From contig CAVXSO010000006.1 of the NCBI GenBank assembly GCA_963764465.1, positions 1,054,001 through 1,118,000 on the forward strand: a stretch of 64,000 nucleotides of DNA, in the 5' to 3' direction. The notes beneath the pieces are model-generated. The model worked only from the letters and a program-made list of their open reading frames with translations. It did not search any database and was not told where the DNA came from. Below, one piece after another: positions 37,230 to 44,325 of the stretch. The stretch's first letter is position 1; each line of letters begins with the position of its first letter. This DNA comes from JAJXXT01 sp963764465 (GTDB lineage Bacteria > Pseudomonadota > Alphaproteobacteria > Acetobacterales > Acetobacteraceae). Made by a program: the position numbers and the translations under genes.

Positions 37230-39695
37230 ATGGATCTGCCGATGCAAATCTCGCCCGAACAACGAGTTGCGCTGCCGCCGAAGCCGCCTGGCGGCAAGGC
37301 GATGAAGCGGCTGGAAGAGTTCATGCTGGCACGGGGCATGGCCGATTCCGCCGCTGGGCTCGCCCAGCTCGGCGCCGAGCCCGGCGAGACGGTCTCGCGC
37401 GCGGAGACGGCGCGCGTGCGCGCGGCACACGCGGAATCGCAGGGTCTGGCGGAGGCCGTGGGCGAGGCGCTGCAGATGCTGCCGCGGCCCCTGCCCTTCC
37501 CGCTCGGCCCGTTCTGGCGCCCGCTCGGGCCTTCGGAGATCCCGGGCGGGCAGACCTACGGCAACAGCCGCGTGACCGTGGCGGGACGCGTGTCCTGCAT
37601 CGCGGTCGATCCGTCGAACCGCAACCATGTGCTGGTGGGTGCCGCGGCGGGCGGCGTCTGGGAAAGCATGGACGGCGGCGGCACCTGGGCGGAGCGCGGG
37701 GACCGCTTCCCGACGCTGACGACCGGCGCGCTCGCCTTCGATCCGAACCACACCGGCACGGTCTATTGCGGCACCGGCGAGGGCAACTGGTATGGCCGCT
37801 GGGGCCAGGGCGTGATGCGCTCCACCAATGGCGGCACGACGTGGAGCCTGCTCGCGGGCGCGCCTTTCGTCGGCCAGGGGTTCTACGACCTGCATGTCGG
37901 CCCCGCGAACTCCAACCACCTGATCGCCGGGACCACGGGCGGCATCTACACGTCCGCCGATGCCGGCGTGACCTGGACGCAGCGGCGCGCGCACACGTGC
38001 TGGAGCCTGGCGCTGGGCAGCGGCGAAATCCTCGCCGCCTGCAATGACGGGCTGCAGCGTTCCACCAATGGCGGCAACACGTGGAGCGCCGTGGCGCTGC
38101 CCGGCGCGCCCGCGGCGTGGAACCGGCTGGCGGTGGCGATCTGCCATGGCACGCCGAGCTTTGCCATCGCGTTCGGCGCGTCGGGGGCGAATGCCTATGT
38201 CGCGACGCGCGACACCGGGGGCACCTGGCATTCGGTGGCGGCGCCGGCCGGGCTTTCCACCGGGCAGGCCTGGTACGACTGGAACGTGGCGGTGCAGCCG
38301 AACGACGCCAACACGGTCTATCTCGCCGCGATCGATCTCTACCGCGGCGACCATGGCGCCGGCGGATGGAGCTGGACGGATATCAGCTCCAAATCCGGGG
38401 CCGGAACGGATTCGATCCATCCCGACCAGCACGCGATCGCCTTCGACCCGGCGGATCCCAACACGATCTGGTCCGGCAACGATGGCGGGCTCTACCGCTC
38501 GCCGGACCGGGGCGTGCACTGGGTGCACCGCAACCACGGCCTCGCGATCACCGAGATCGAATACATCGCGCAGGATTTCGGCTCGGTGCGCTGGGCGATG
38601 GGCGGCACGCAGGACAACGGCACCGAACGCTATGTGGGCAGCTCCGTCTGGGACCACATCGCGGACGGCGATGGCGGCGACTGCTCGGTCAACCACGACC
38701 ACCCCGACAGCATCTACCACACGTTCTACGGCATGCTGGTGCAACGATCCGACAATCGCGGCGCCAGCTGGACCTCGATCGGGCCCACGGTGCCGGCGAA
38801 TTACGGCGCGCTGTTCTATCCGCCGCTCGAGGTCTTCGGGACCACGGTGGCGCGGGCGGGGCAGAGCGTGTTCCTGTCGCGCAATTCCGGCGGCTCGTGG
38901 GTGGAGCGCGCGATACCCGGCAGCACGGTGGCGACCGCGATGCGTGCGCCGAACGCCGACAACGTGTTCGTGGGCTGCGCCAACGGCACGGTCTATCGCT
39001 TCAGCTTCACGGGTGGGAGCTGGTCCAACGCGGCCGCGCTGACGACGCCGCGCGCGGGGGCGTGGGTGAGCGACATTGCCGTCGATGCCTCCAACCTCAA
39101 CCGGATCTGGGTTTCGTCGAGTGCCATCGGCGGCGGGCGGATGTTCCGCTCCGACAACGGCGGATCGGCCTGGACGGATCTTTCCGCGGGGCTGCCGAAC
39201 CTGCCGATCAACGCGGTGGAGATCCATCCCTCGAACCCGAACCGCGCGTGGGCCGGTGCCGATCTCGGCGTGTGGCAGACCTCCGACGGGGGGGCGCACT
39301 GGAGCGCGTTTTCGCTCGGGCTGCCCAACGTGCTGGTGGAGGACCTGGAGTACCATCCCTATGCGCGGGTGCTGCGCGCGGGGACGCGCAACAGGGGCGT
39401 GTGGGAAATTCCGGTCGATGGCTGGCTCGCGGCGCCGATCAAGGGCGTGCAGTTCAACGGCACGCTGCAGGCGGGCCAGACGGCGCGGTGGTTCACGTTC
39501 AACTGGCCGGCGGTGTGGCATGTGATCTGGACGGTGATGCCGGTGACGCCGAAGCCGGGGGCGCCGGAACTGGGCTGGACCACGCGCGTGGAGCGCGCGG
39601 ACGCGGTGCACGCGACGTACTGGATCGAGGTTTCGAACCTGACCAACGTGCCGGTCAGTTTCGAGGGCCGCTATGAAATTCTGTCGTTCTACTGA
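37230..39695 (+). CDS. Asp-box (BNR/Vps10-like) repeat protein, 821 aa
   Basis: A large predicted beta-propeller. It has at least eight Asp-box repeats of the S-x-D/N-x-G-x-x-W type (for example ESMDGGGTW, RSTNGGTTW, TSADAGVTW, RSTNGGNTW, SRNSGGSW, RSDNGGSAW, QTSDGGAHW), spread from about residue 145 to 695. No Sec or Tat signal is visible. The N-terminus instead has PPKPPGGKAMKRLEEFMLAR (18-37), shared with the 71-aa protein upstream, then a helical stretch to about residue 105. The C-terminal 85 residues (from IKGVQFNGTLQAGQT) form a separate domain that is duplicated as the next gene. AAGGAGGT precedes ATG 37230. Glycan or protein binding or hydrolysis (GH74/sialidase/sortilin-like) is possible; catalytic residues are not identified. 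Confidence 0.8.
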   Translation: MDLPMQISPEQRVALPPKPPGGKAMKRLEEFMLARGMADSAAGLAQLGAEPGETVSRAETARVRAAHAESQGLAEAVGEALQMLPRPLPFPLGPFWRPLGPSEIPGGQTYGNSRVTVAGRVSCIAVDPSNRNHVLVGAAAGGVWESMDGGGTWAERGDRFPTLTTGALAFDPNHTGTVYCGTGEGNWYGRWGQGVMRSTNGGTTWSLLAGAPFVGQGFYDLHVGPANSNHLIAGTTGGIYTSADAGVTWTQRRAHTCWSLALGSGEILAACNDGLQRSTNGGNTWSAVALPGAPAAWNRLAVAICHGTPSFAIAFGASGANAYVATRDTGGTWHSVAAPAGLSTGQAWYDWNVAVQPNDANTVYLAAIDLYRGDHGAGGWSWTDISSKSGAGTDSIHPDQHAIAFDPADPNTIWSGNDGGLYRSPDRGVHWVHRNHGLAITEIEYIAQDFGSVRWAMGGTQDNGTERYVGSSVWDHIADGDGGDCSVNHDHPDSIYHTFYGMLVQRSDNRGASWTSIGPTVPANYGALFYPPLEVFGTTVARAGQSVFLSRNSGGSWVERAIPGSTVATAMRAPNADNVFVGCANGTVYRFSFTGGSWSNAAALTTPRAGAWVSDIAVDASNLNRIWVSSSAIGGGRMFRSDNGGSAWTDLSAGLPNLPINAVEIHPSNPNRAWAGADLGVWQTSDGGAHWSAFSLGLPNVLVEDLEYHPYARVLRAGTRNRGVWEIPVDGWLAAPIKGVQFNGTLQAGQTARWFTFNWPAVWHVIWTVMPVTPKPGAPELGWTTRVERADAVHATYWIEVSNLTNVPVSFEGRYEILSFY

Positions 39696-39713
39696 GAACG
39701 GGGAGAGACAGCC

Positions 39714-39965
39714 ATGCAAACCGGCGTTCAGTTCACCGGCACGCTGCAGCCGAACCAGACCATCAACTACTACACCTGGGGCTGGAACCCGGCGCTGCAC
39801 GTTGTCTGGTACGTTATGCCAACGACACCGCGCCCGGGCTCGCCGGAACTGGAATGGACGGTGCGGGTCGAGCGCGGCAATGCCACCCAGGCGACGCACT
39901 GGATCACGGTCCACAACCTCGCGGCGATTCCGGTCACGTTCGAGGGGCGCTATGCGATTCTCTGA
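39714..39965 (+). CDS. Stand-alone copy of the Asp-box protein C-terminal domain
   Basis: An 83-aa protein that aligns along its whole length with residues about 735-818 of the preceding 821-aa protein: GVQFTGTLQPNQT versus GVQFNGTLQAGQT, MPTTPRPGSPELEWTVRVER versus MPVTPKPGAPELGWTTRVER, and FEGRYAIL versus FEGRYEIL. It is a small beta-sandwich-like, Trp/Tyr-rich domain. Only 18 bases separate the genes and GGGGAGAG precedes the ATG. It may be a cofactor, competitor or assembly partner of the larger protein. Confidence 0.75.
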   Translation: MQTGVQFTGTLQPNQTINYYTWGWNPALHVVWYVMPTTPRPGSPELEWTVRVERGNATQATHWITVHNLAAIPVTFEGRYAIL

Positions 39966-39990
39966 CCAGCGGGCCTCTGACCAGCGGGCC
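39961..39990. repeat. 15-bp perfect tandem repeat
   Basis: TCTGACCAGCGGGCC occurs twice head to tail (39961-39975 and 39976-39990), followed by a degenerate third copy (ACTGACCGGCCGGCG). The first copy contains the stop codon of the 83-aa gene. Confidence 0.85.
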
Positions 39991-40028
39991 ACTGACCGGC
40001 CGGCGCCATAGCAAGCGGGAAGCACGCC

Positions 40029-40325
40029 ATGAAAATCACCATCGAATTCGACCCCGGCGAGATGACCAGGGCTGCTGTTCAGGCCGCGGCACAAGGGATG
40101 AGCGGCGCGGCGCTGCCGGGGAGTGTCGCGGAGGGGAGCGTGGGAGCGGCGGCGATGACCGGCGCTGCCGCCGTTTCCGCCGCGGGCGCGGTGGATGCCG
40201 GCCCGGCACCGGCCACGGCGCAGCCTGGTGCCGAGCCCGGCGCGGGCGAGGCGCCGGACGACCTCGCGGCCCGGGCCGCCGCGATGGGCGCGATCTCCGC
40301 CGGGCCGGCGCCGGCGCTGGAGTGA
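40029..40325 (+). CDS. 98-aa Ala/Gly/Pro-rich protein
   Basis: Begins MKITIEFDPGEMTRAAVQAA, a short strand plus amphipathic helix, and continues in a low-complexity Ala/Gly/Ser/Pro stretch to the end. GGGAAG lies about nine bases before the ATG. It is collinear with its neighbours, 63 bases after the 83-aa gene and 12 bases before the 49-aa gene. The charged, structured N-terminus followed by a flexible tail suggests a linker or adaptor role; no family is recognised. Confidence 0.55.
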   Translation: MKITIEFDPGEMTRAAVQAAAQGMSGAALPGSVAEGSVGAAAMTGAAAVSAAGAVDAGPAPATAQPGAEPGAGEAPDDLAARAAAMGAISAGPAPALE

Positions 40326-40337
40326 GGGGAGGAAGCG

Positions 40338-40487
40338 ATGGACTTCATCGAGCAATTGTTCGGCTTCTCCCCCGATGGCGGCGACGGCCGTTTCGAGCTC
40401 CTGCTGTTCCTGATCCCGCTCGCCGGCATCGTGTTGTGGCGCTGGCGGGCGGCGCGGCGGGACAGGCGCGGCGGCGACGAGATGTAG
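40338..40487 (+). CDS. 49-aa single-span membrane protein
   Basis: A short ORF with GGGGAGGAAG before the ATG. The product starts MDFIEQLFGFSPDGGDG, then has one hydrophobic span (FELLLFLIPLAGIVLWRW) and an Arg/Asp-rich cytoplasmic end (RAARRDRRGGDEM). The positive charges after the span predict N-out/C-in. It is the last gene of the plus-strand cassette. A role as membrane anchor or as immunity-like partner for the Asp-box protein is speculation. Confidence 0.6.
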   Translation: MDFIEQLFGFSPDGGDGRFELLLFLIPLAGIVLWRWRAARRDRRGGDEM

Positions 40488-40523
40488 GAGGCCGCCGCCG
40501 GCGCCGTGTGCCGGTGCGCCTGG

Positions 40524-40800
40524 TCGGTGAGCTGGGCGGTCTCGCCGAGATAGCTCAGCGTGAACGCGCCGAGGTCGCTGTTGTGGCCCACCAGGCGGCC
40601 GATTGCGTCGTACTGGAACGTCTCCGCGCCGGCACCGGAGACCGTGCGTGACGAGAGGCGGCCCAGGGCGTCGATAGGCGTAGGCGATGGCTGGCACCAG
40701 ACGGCTGCGTCTCCTGCAGCTGTTGCAGCGCCCCCAGCGAGCCCGCGGGCACGTAGCTGTAGCTGGTCGTGCCGGTGCCGTCTGTCATCAAATTCAGCTG
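40524..40800 (-). pseudogene. RHS-repeat fragment (copy B)
   Basis: A second isolated RHS piece, reading LNLMTDGTGTTSYSY, PAGSLGALQQLQETQPSG, then after a frame change RTVSGAGAETFQYDAIGRLV and FTLSYLGETAQLTDQA. The DNA is closely similar to copy A (34060-34345). It marks the right edge of the Asp-box cassette, which is thus bracketed by RHS fragments of the same type in the same orientation. A frameshift near 40675 and the lack of both ends make it non-functional. Confidence 0.85.
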
Positions 40801-40868
40801 GCGATGTTTCTTTTGTTCCACCAAACCATTTCAAGGCAGCGCCACGAAAATCCTGAAACGCTGACTCT

Positions 40869-40908
40869 GGTATCGGCTGCGGTAGCGGGACCTGCCGCCG
40901 CCGATACC
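40869..40908. repeat. 40-bp hairpin upstream of RHS fragment B
   Basis: GGTATCGGC (40869-40877) pairs with GCCGATACC (40900-40908), and inside it GCGGTAG pairs with CTGCCGC (one G-T pair) around a short loop. The result is a long, almost perfect stem. It lies between RHS fragment B and the membrane immunity candidate. It could be a terminator for the minus-strand RHS-tip/immunity unit or a recombination footprint. No U-run follows. Confidence 0.55.
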
Positions 40909-40952
40909 AGCCGCCACCGCAGTTGAGATACCACGGCGGCAGCGAGCGTTCT

Positions 40953-41243
40953 CTATCTCCGCAACCGCCGCCACCTAAACGGATCTATGTATGCATCTAT
41001 TAGAGCCGCACAAAAAAATACGACCAATCCACCCCAAAATAACATATGATAAGCATTATTATAGAAATTAGATACATAAACCGTTCGCCCATGAATAATC
41101 ATGCCATTAATAAAACCATGCATCACGCTTGGCTTCGTTGGCATTTCCCTCCAAAGCCAGAAATTCAAAATCCACGAAGAACCAAACGATATAACGCCAA
41201 TAATGGCGCATGATATTTCCGTTATTTTCCATTTTTTCTTCAT
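40953..41243 (-). CDS. Candidate membrane immunity protein of RHS module 2
   Basis: A 96-aa protein with two predicted membrane spans (about 9-30 and 64-85) and an AT-rich, atypical codon composition. The ATG follows the stop of the RHS-tip gene with no gap (TAA then ATG at 41246-41241), so it is translationally coupled. A two-span inner-membrane product after an RHS tip is the pattern expected for immunity to a membrane-acting toxin. No sequence family is recognised. The basic C-terminus (RWRRLRR) should face the cytoplasm. Confidence 0.6.
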   Translation of the reverse strand: MKKKWKITEISCAIIGVISFGSSWILNFWLWREMPTKPSVMHGFINGMIIHGRTVYVSNFYNNAYHMLFWGGLVVFFCAALIDAYIDPFRWRRLRR

Positions 41244-41822
41244 TTAGTTGCAAATTGGCCCGCTGAGAGGGGACGTATTATTCGACGGCGCGGGAGGATT
41301 TGAGCCAACAAGAGGAACGATTGTGGTGTTTGTCGGCCCCGCATAGGACGTGCCACCAAGCCCGATGCCACCTGACACACCACCACCCACAACATAGCCA
41401 TGATCACTCGCGCCATTGAACGTCGTTACTCCAACGTTACCGCCATTCCCCACTCCAGTATTCGTACTTACGAATGGACCGCCGAGATCGTTTACCGTCT
41501 GAGCGTCGGAGACTGCTACGTCGCCCGCTATCGAAGCCCCGGCGCCAGCTCCGTAACCAGCGCCACCTCCGTAATATATCGCAGCATTTCCGCTGTCATC
41601 AAGCGCGACACCAGCAAAAAACGTACCAGAGAGTCCGAACGGCAATGTATATCCAATGGACCCTCCAATTTGTATAGTCCAAAATCCCAAAGGATCCGAA
41701 TAGATGATCGGGTTCCCTCCGACGTAAGCATAGAGGTTCCCATACGGATCGGTCGCCTCCCCCAGCGGATCCCTGGAGAGCCACCGCCCCGCCTGCGGGT
41801 CATAGGCCCGCGCCAGGGTCAG
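41244..41822 (-). CDS. RHS core end plus C-terminal tip 2, fused behind truncated istA
   Basis: About 192 codons in one open frame: RHS core end ARAYDPQAGRWLSRDPLGEA, PYGNLYAYVGGNP and SDPLG, then a tip of about 140 residues rich in Gly/Ala/Ser/Asn (GGSIGYTLPFGLSG, GGGAGYGAGAGASIAGDVAV, TVNDLGGPF, SDHGYVVGGG). The Gly-rich, alternating pattern resembles membrane-inserting or fibre-like tips. The frame continues upstream into the end of an IS21 IstA (open from 42326), so any product would be an IstA-RHS chimera. The junction lies in CTGACC (about 41817-41822). The following gene is a two-span immunity candidate. Confidence 0.75.
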   Translation of the reverse strand: MTLARAYDPQAGRWLSRDPLGEATDPYGNLYAYVGGNPIIYSDPLGFWTIQIGGSIGYTLPFGLSGTFFAGVALDDSGNAAIYYGGGAGYGAGAGASIAGDVAVSDAQTVNDLGGPFVSTNTGVGNGGNVGVTTFNGASDHGYVVGGGVSGGIGLGGTSYAGPTNTTIVPLVGSNPPAPSNNTSPLSGPICN

Positions 41823-43210
41823 GATGTTGATGACGACGTCAGCGGAATGAACACCTTCACGCAGCGCTTCCAGGCAGGCCGCTTCAACCGCCGGCAGCCC
41901 GTCGCTCAGCACCGCGGTGAGAATGTTGACCATCTGGCGATCGCTGTCGGCCGCGCCAGCAAGTTTGCGGCGGATCCGTTCCAGGCCAGCTGGCAGCACC
42001 CAGTCCTTGAACGGCGCGCCGTTCCTCAGCGCACCAGGCTTGCGGGCCAGCACCGGCACGTAGTGCCAGGGATCGAACACCGTCTGGTCTCGCCCAAAGC
42101 AGCGGCTGTGTTCGCCGACAACTCGACCGTCCTGGCGCAGCTCGATCCGATCGGCATACGCACGGATCTCGACTGGCCGGCCGACCGCGTTCGCCGCCAC
42201 CGAATACCTGTTGTTGTCGAACCGCACGAGGCAGGTCTTGGAGACCGAGGCGGGACCGCGTGGAACCCGTCGAAGCGCCCGGCATACCGCACGAGGCTGG
42301 GACGTTCCGCCTCGAACATCTCCCATACCGTCCGTTCGCGCCGTTCGGGATGAGGGTGTGCCTTGGCATATGCGACGCAGCGGTCAAGCAACCAGGCATT
42401 GAGCTCCTCGTAGCTCTTCACCCGCAGCCGTGGGGTAAAGAAGCGCTCCCGCACCAGCCCCACCTGGTTCTCGACCTGCCCCTTCTCCCAGCCCGATGCC
42501 GGTGTGCACGCCACCGGATCAACGAGATAATGGCTGCACATCTGCAAGAAGCGGCGATTATAGGCACGCTCACGACCAACGAAGATCGTCTCCACCGCCG
42601 TCTTCATGTTGTCGTAGATGCCGCGGGTGCAGGTGCCCTTGAAGAAGGCGAATGCCCGGTCGTGGGCGTCGAACACCATCTCCTGCGTCTCGCGCGGATA
42701 CGCCCGCACAAACAGCATCCGGCTGTGACACAGCCGGACATGCGCCACCTTCACCGTCACCGTCGTGCCGTTGATCAGCACGATCTCGTGGCTCCAGTCG
42801 AACTGATACGCCTCGCCCGGTGCAAAGCTTAGCGGAACAAATGCATCAACCGAGGTCGCCGTCCGATCACGCTGCCACCCGCGTGCATAGCGCCGCACCG
42901 CATCGTAGCCGCCCGCATAACCAAGCCCACGCAACTCCTCGAACACCCGGATCAGCGTCAGCCGCTCACGGCTGGGCTTCCCCTCGTTCGACGCCAGCAT
43001 CCCATCAAGCGCGTCCTGCCAAGGACCAAGCCGCGGCAGCGGTTGCTCCTCGCGCTCGTAGCGAAACTCCGTCGCCTCCGACCGCAGCACCTTCCGAACA
43101 ACCTTCCGCGAGACCTTCAGCTCACGGCAGATCGCCTTGATCGCTTTGCCCTGTACAAAATACGCCCGCCGGATCTTCGCGACCGTCTCCACAACCAGCA
43201 TCCCGATCAA
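41823..43210 (-). pseudogene. istA: IS21-family transposase IstA, frameshifted and 3'-truncated
   Basis: The N-terminal part (43210 to about 42252) has an HTH region (AICRELKVSRKVVRKVLRS) and an rve/DDE domain (YQFDWSHEIVLI, then GIYDNMKTAVE). After FHAVP one base is missing near 42252, and the C-terminal part continues in another frame (TCLVRFDNNRYSV, YADRIELRQDGRVVGEHSR, then VHSADVVINIL), where it runs into RHS sequence. The istB ATPase gene expected downstream is absent. Both defects predict loss of transposition. Confidence 0.9.
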
Positions 43211-43254
43211 GGCCCCCGTGCATCACGAGAGCCAGCGTGAACCCCGATCTCAGA

Positions 43255-43307
43255 GGGGTCCCTTTTGGACGCCGATTACCCCTCCAAGGGGGTCCTTCTT
43301 CCACGCC
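43255..43307. repeat. IS21-type terminal direct repeats
   Basis: Two 19-base copies, 43255-43273 and 43289-43307, sharing GGGGTCC at the left and ACGCC at the right, with 15 bases between. They lie just upstream of istA at the expected distance for transposase-binding sites. Confidence 0.7.
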
Positions 43308-43310
43308 AAA

Positions 43311-43679
43311 TCACACCCACGCGATAGCAAACGCCGCGTCCTCCTCGGCCTTTGCGGCATCTTGTCCGGCCCTCCATGCCGCGAGTTCGGCTTTGCGCTC
43401 GGCTGTCGGATTCCCGCGCCCGCCAGGGCGGACCTCGCTGACGGCTTTCGCCAGGTTGGTTGCCGTCCAGGGGTTGCCCGTGCGGTACACAATTCCAACC
43501 TCATTCAAAGCCGCCGCCACCGCCGCCCAGCTGAACCGCTCCTCACGGTTCAGTTTTGTCAGCCGATCCGCATTGTCCCGCAGCCACGGGGTGATCTGGC
43601 TCCCCGGCCGCCACACCTCACGCAGCCGGTCAGCCAGTGCCGATATCTCGGCCGGCGTAAATGTCGCGGGCTTGGGCAT
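43311..43679 (-). CDS. Putative DNA-binding protein (HTH-like)
   Basis: A 122-aa protein not firmly recognised. The middle, FSWAAVAAALNEVGIVYRTG then NPWTATNLAKAV, has the W-x-x-I/V-A-x-x-L-N-x-x-G-I...G-x-P-W-T pattern seen in recombinase- and plasmid-associated helix-turn-helix proteins. The N-terminus is helical and the C-terminus is Ala/Glu/Lys-rich. ATG 43679 is used; a TTG at 43697 is possible. It lies directly beside the IS21 end, which suggests it belongs to mobile DNA, perhaps an accessory regulator. Confidence 0.5.
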   Translation of the reverse strand: MPKPATFTPAEISALADRLREVWRPGSQITPWLRDNADRLTKLNREERFSWAAVAAALNEVGIVYRTGNPWTATNLAKAVSEVRPGGRGNPTAERKAELAAWRAGQDAAKAEEDAAFAIAWV

Positions 43680-43751
43680 GACGGGAGGATACGGCAAAAG
43701 CCAAGCGCCAAAAACTTAATTCAGTGAATAGTTCCGTGAATCACTCGGTGG

Positions 43752-43787
43752 TGCCTTCAGAACTTCATTCTGGGATGCCTTCAGAAC
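43752..43787. repeat. Direct repeat TGCCTTCAGAAC
   Basis: Two copies (43752-43763 and 43776-43787) in the AT-richer gap 43680-43885, which holds no gene. Nearby GTGAATCACTC (43736 on) and GTGGATCATTC (43796 on) form a second diverged pair, so the segment may be an old duplication of about 50 bases. TTAGAGCGGATT at 43827-43838 matches 34418-34429. Confidence 0.55.
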
Positions 43788-43885
43788 AATCTTCCGTGGA
43801 TCATTCCGAGGTTCAGAAGCCAGCTTTTAGAGCGGATTCTACAACAGACCAAGGAATGCAAACAATCTCTCAGCAAGTTATGATG

Positions 43886-44311
43886 TCATGAAGCGGGCTT
43901 CATACCTTTAGCTTGCAAATGATCTATGAAAAACTCTATTTCATTAGAAGCGTACCCAAGCAGACCTCCGATAACCCGCTCGAAATCTGGCCGATACCCA
44001 GCTCCAAGCGATCTGTACAAATTGTCTACAAATAAATACGCCTCAATTCTCCAAGACTCTTGGGAAGTCGCGTACAACACCGTCCTGATTTCTATCTGAT
44101 CGCCCTGAGGTGTTTCAACAGTCTCGCGCCTTTCACGTTTTATAAAGTTGCCTTTCGCAACCTCCTCATCGAAGTCACTTTCTGGGAACTCTGACCAATC
44201 GTGGTCCTGACATTCTATACAGAATACACTTAAATGTTTCGATCCTGCCAGCATCAATGAAAGCTCTTGCCCTTCGTGTGGGCCAAGTAGGGGCTGATCA
44301 GCTTCTTTCAT
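43886..44311 (-). CDS. Candidate immunity protein of RHS module 3
   Basis: A 141-aa, acidic, soluble protein (MKEADQPLLGPHEGQELSLM, later RIEAYLFVDNLYRSLGAGYR and LLGYASNEIEFFIDHLQAKG). Its start lies 14 bases after the stop of the RHS module 3 frame on the same strand, and its codon use is AT-richer than the core. Position, size and acidity fit an immunity protein for tip 3, but no family is recognised. It is the largest of the three immunity candidates in this island. Confidence 0.6.
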   Translation of the reverse strand: MKEADQPLLGPHEGQELSLMLAGSKHLSVFCIECQDHDWSEFPESDFDEEVAKGNFIKRERRETVETPQGDQIEIRTVLYATSQESWRIEAYLFVDNLYRSLGAGYRPDFERVIGGLLGYASNEIEFFIDHLQAKGMKPAS

Positions 44312-44325
44312 GCTCTTTGCTCTCG

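Larger units (their letters stand above)
41823..43307 (-). mobile_element. Remnant IS21-family insertion sequence
   Basis: Contains the defective istA and one end. Upstream of istA two direct copies of the end repeat are visible: GGGGTCCCTTTTGGACGCC (43255-43273) and GGGGTCCTTCTTCCACGCC (43289-43307), the multiple terminal repeats typical of IS21 ends that bind IstA. The other end and istB are lost, replaced by the RHS tip module. It is not autonomous. Confidence 0.75.

Noticed and set aside
36906..40697. A 1263-codon open frame on the minus strand.
   Set aside because: It is antisense to the Asp-box cassette and is rich in Arg/Pro/His, as expected for a shadow of a GC-rich gene. It has no domains and crosses several well-supported plus-strand genes.
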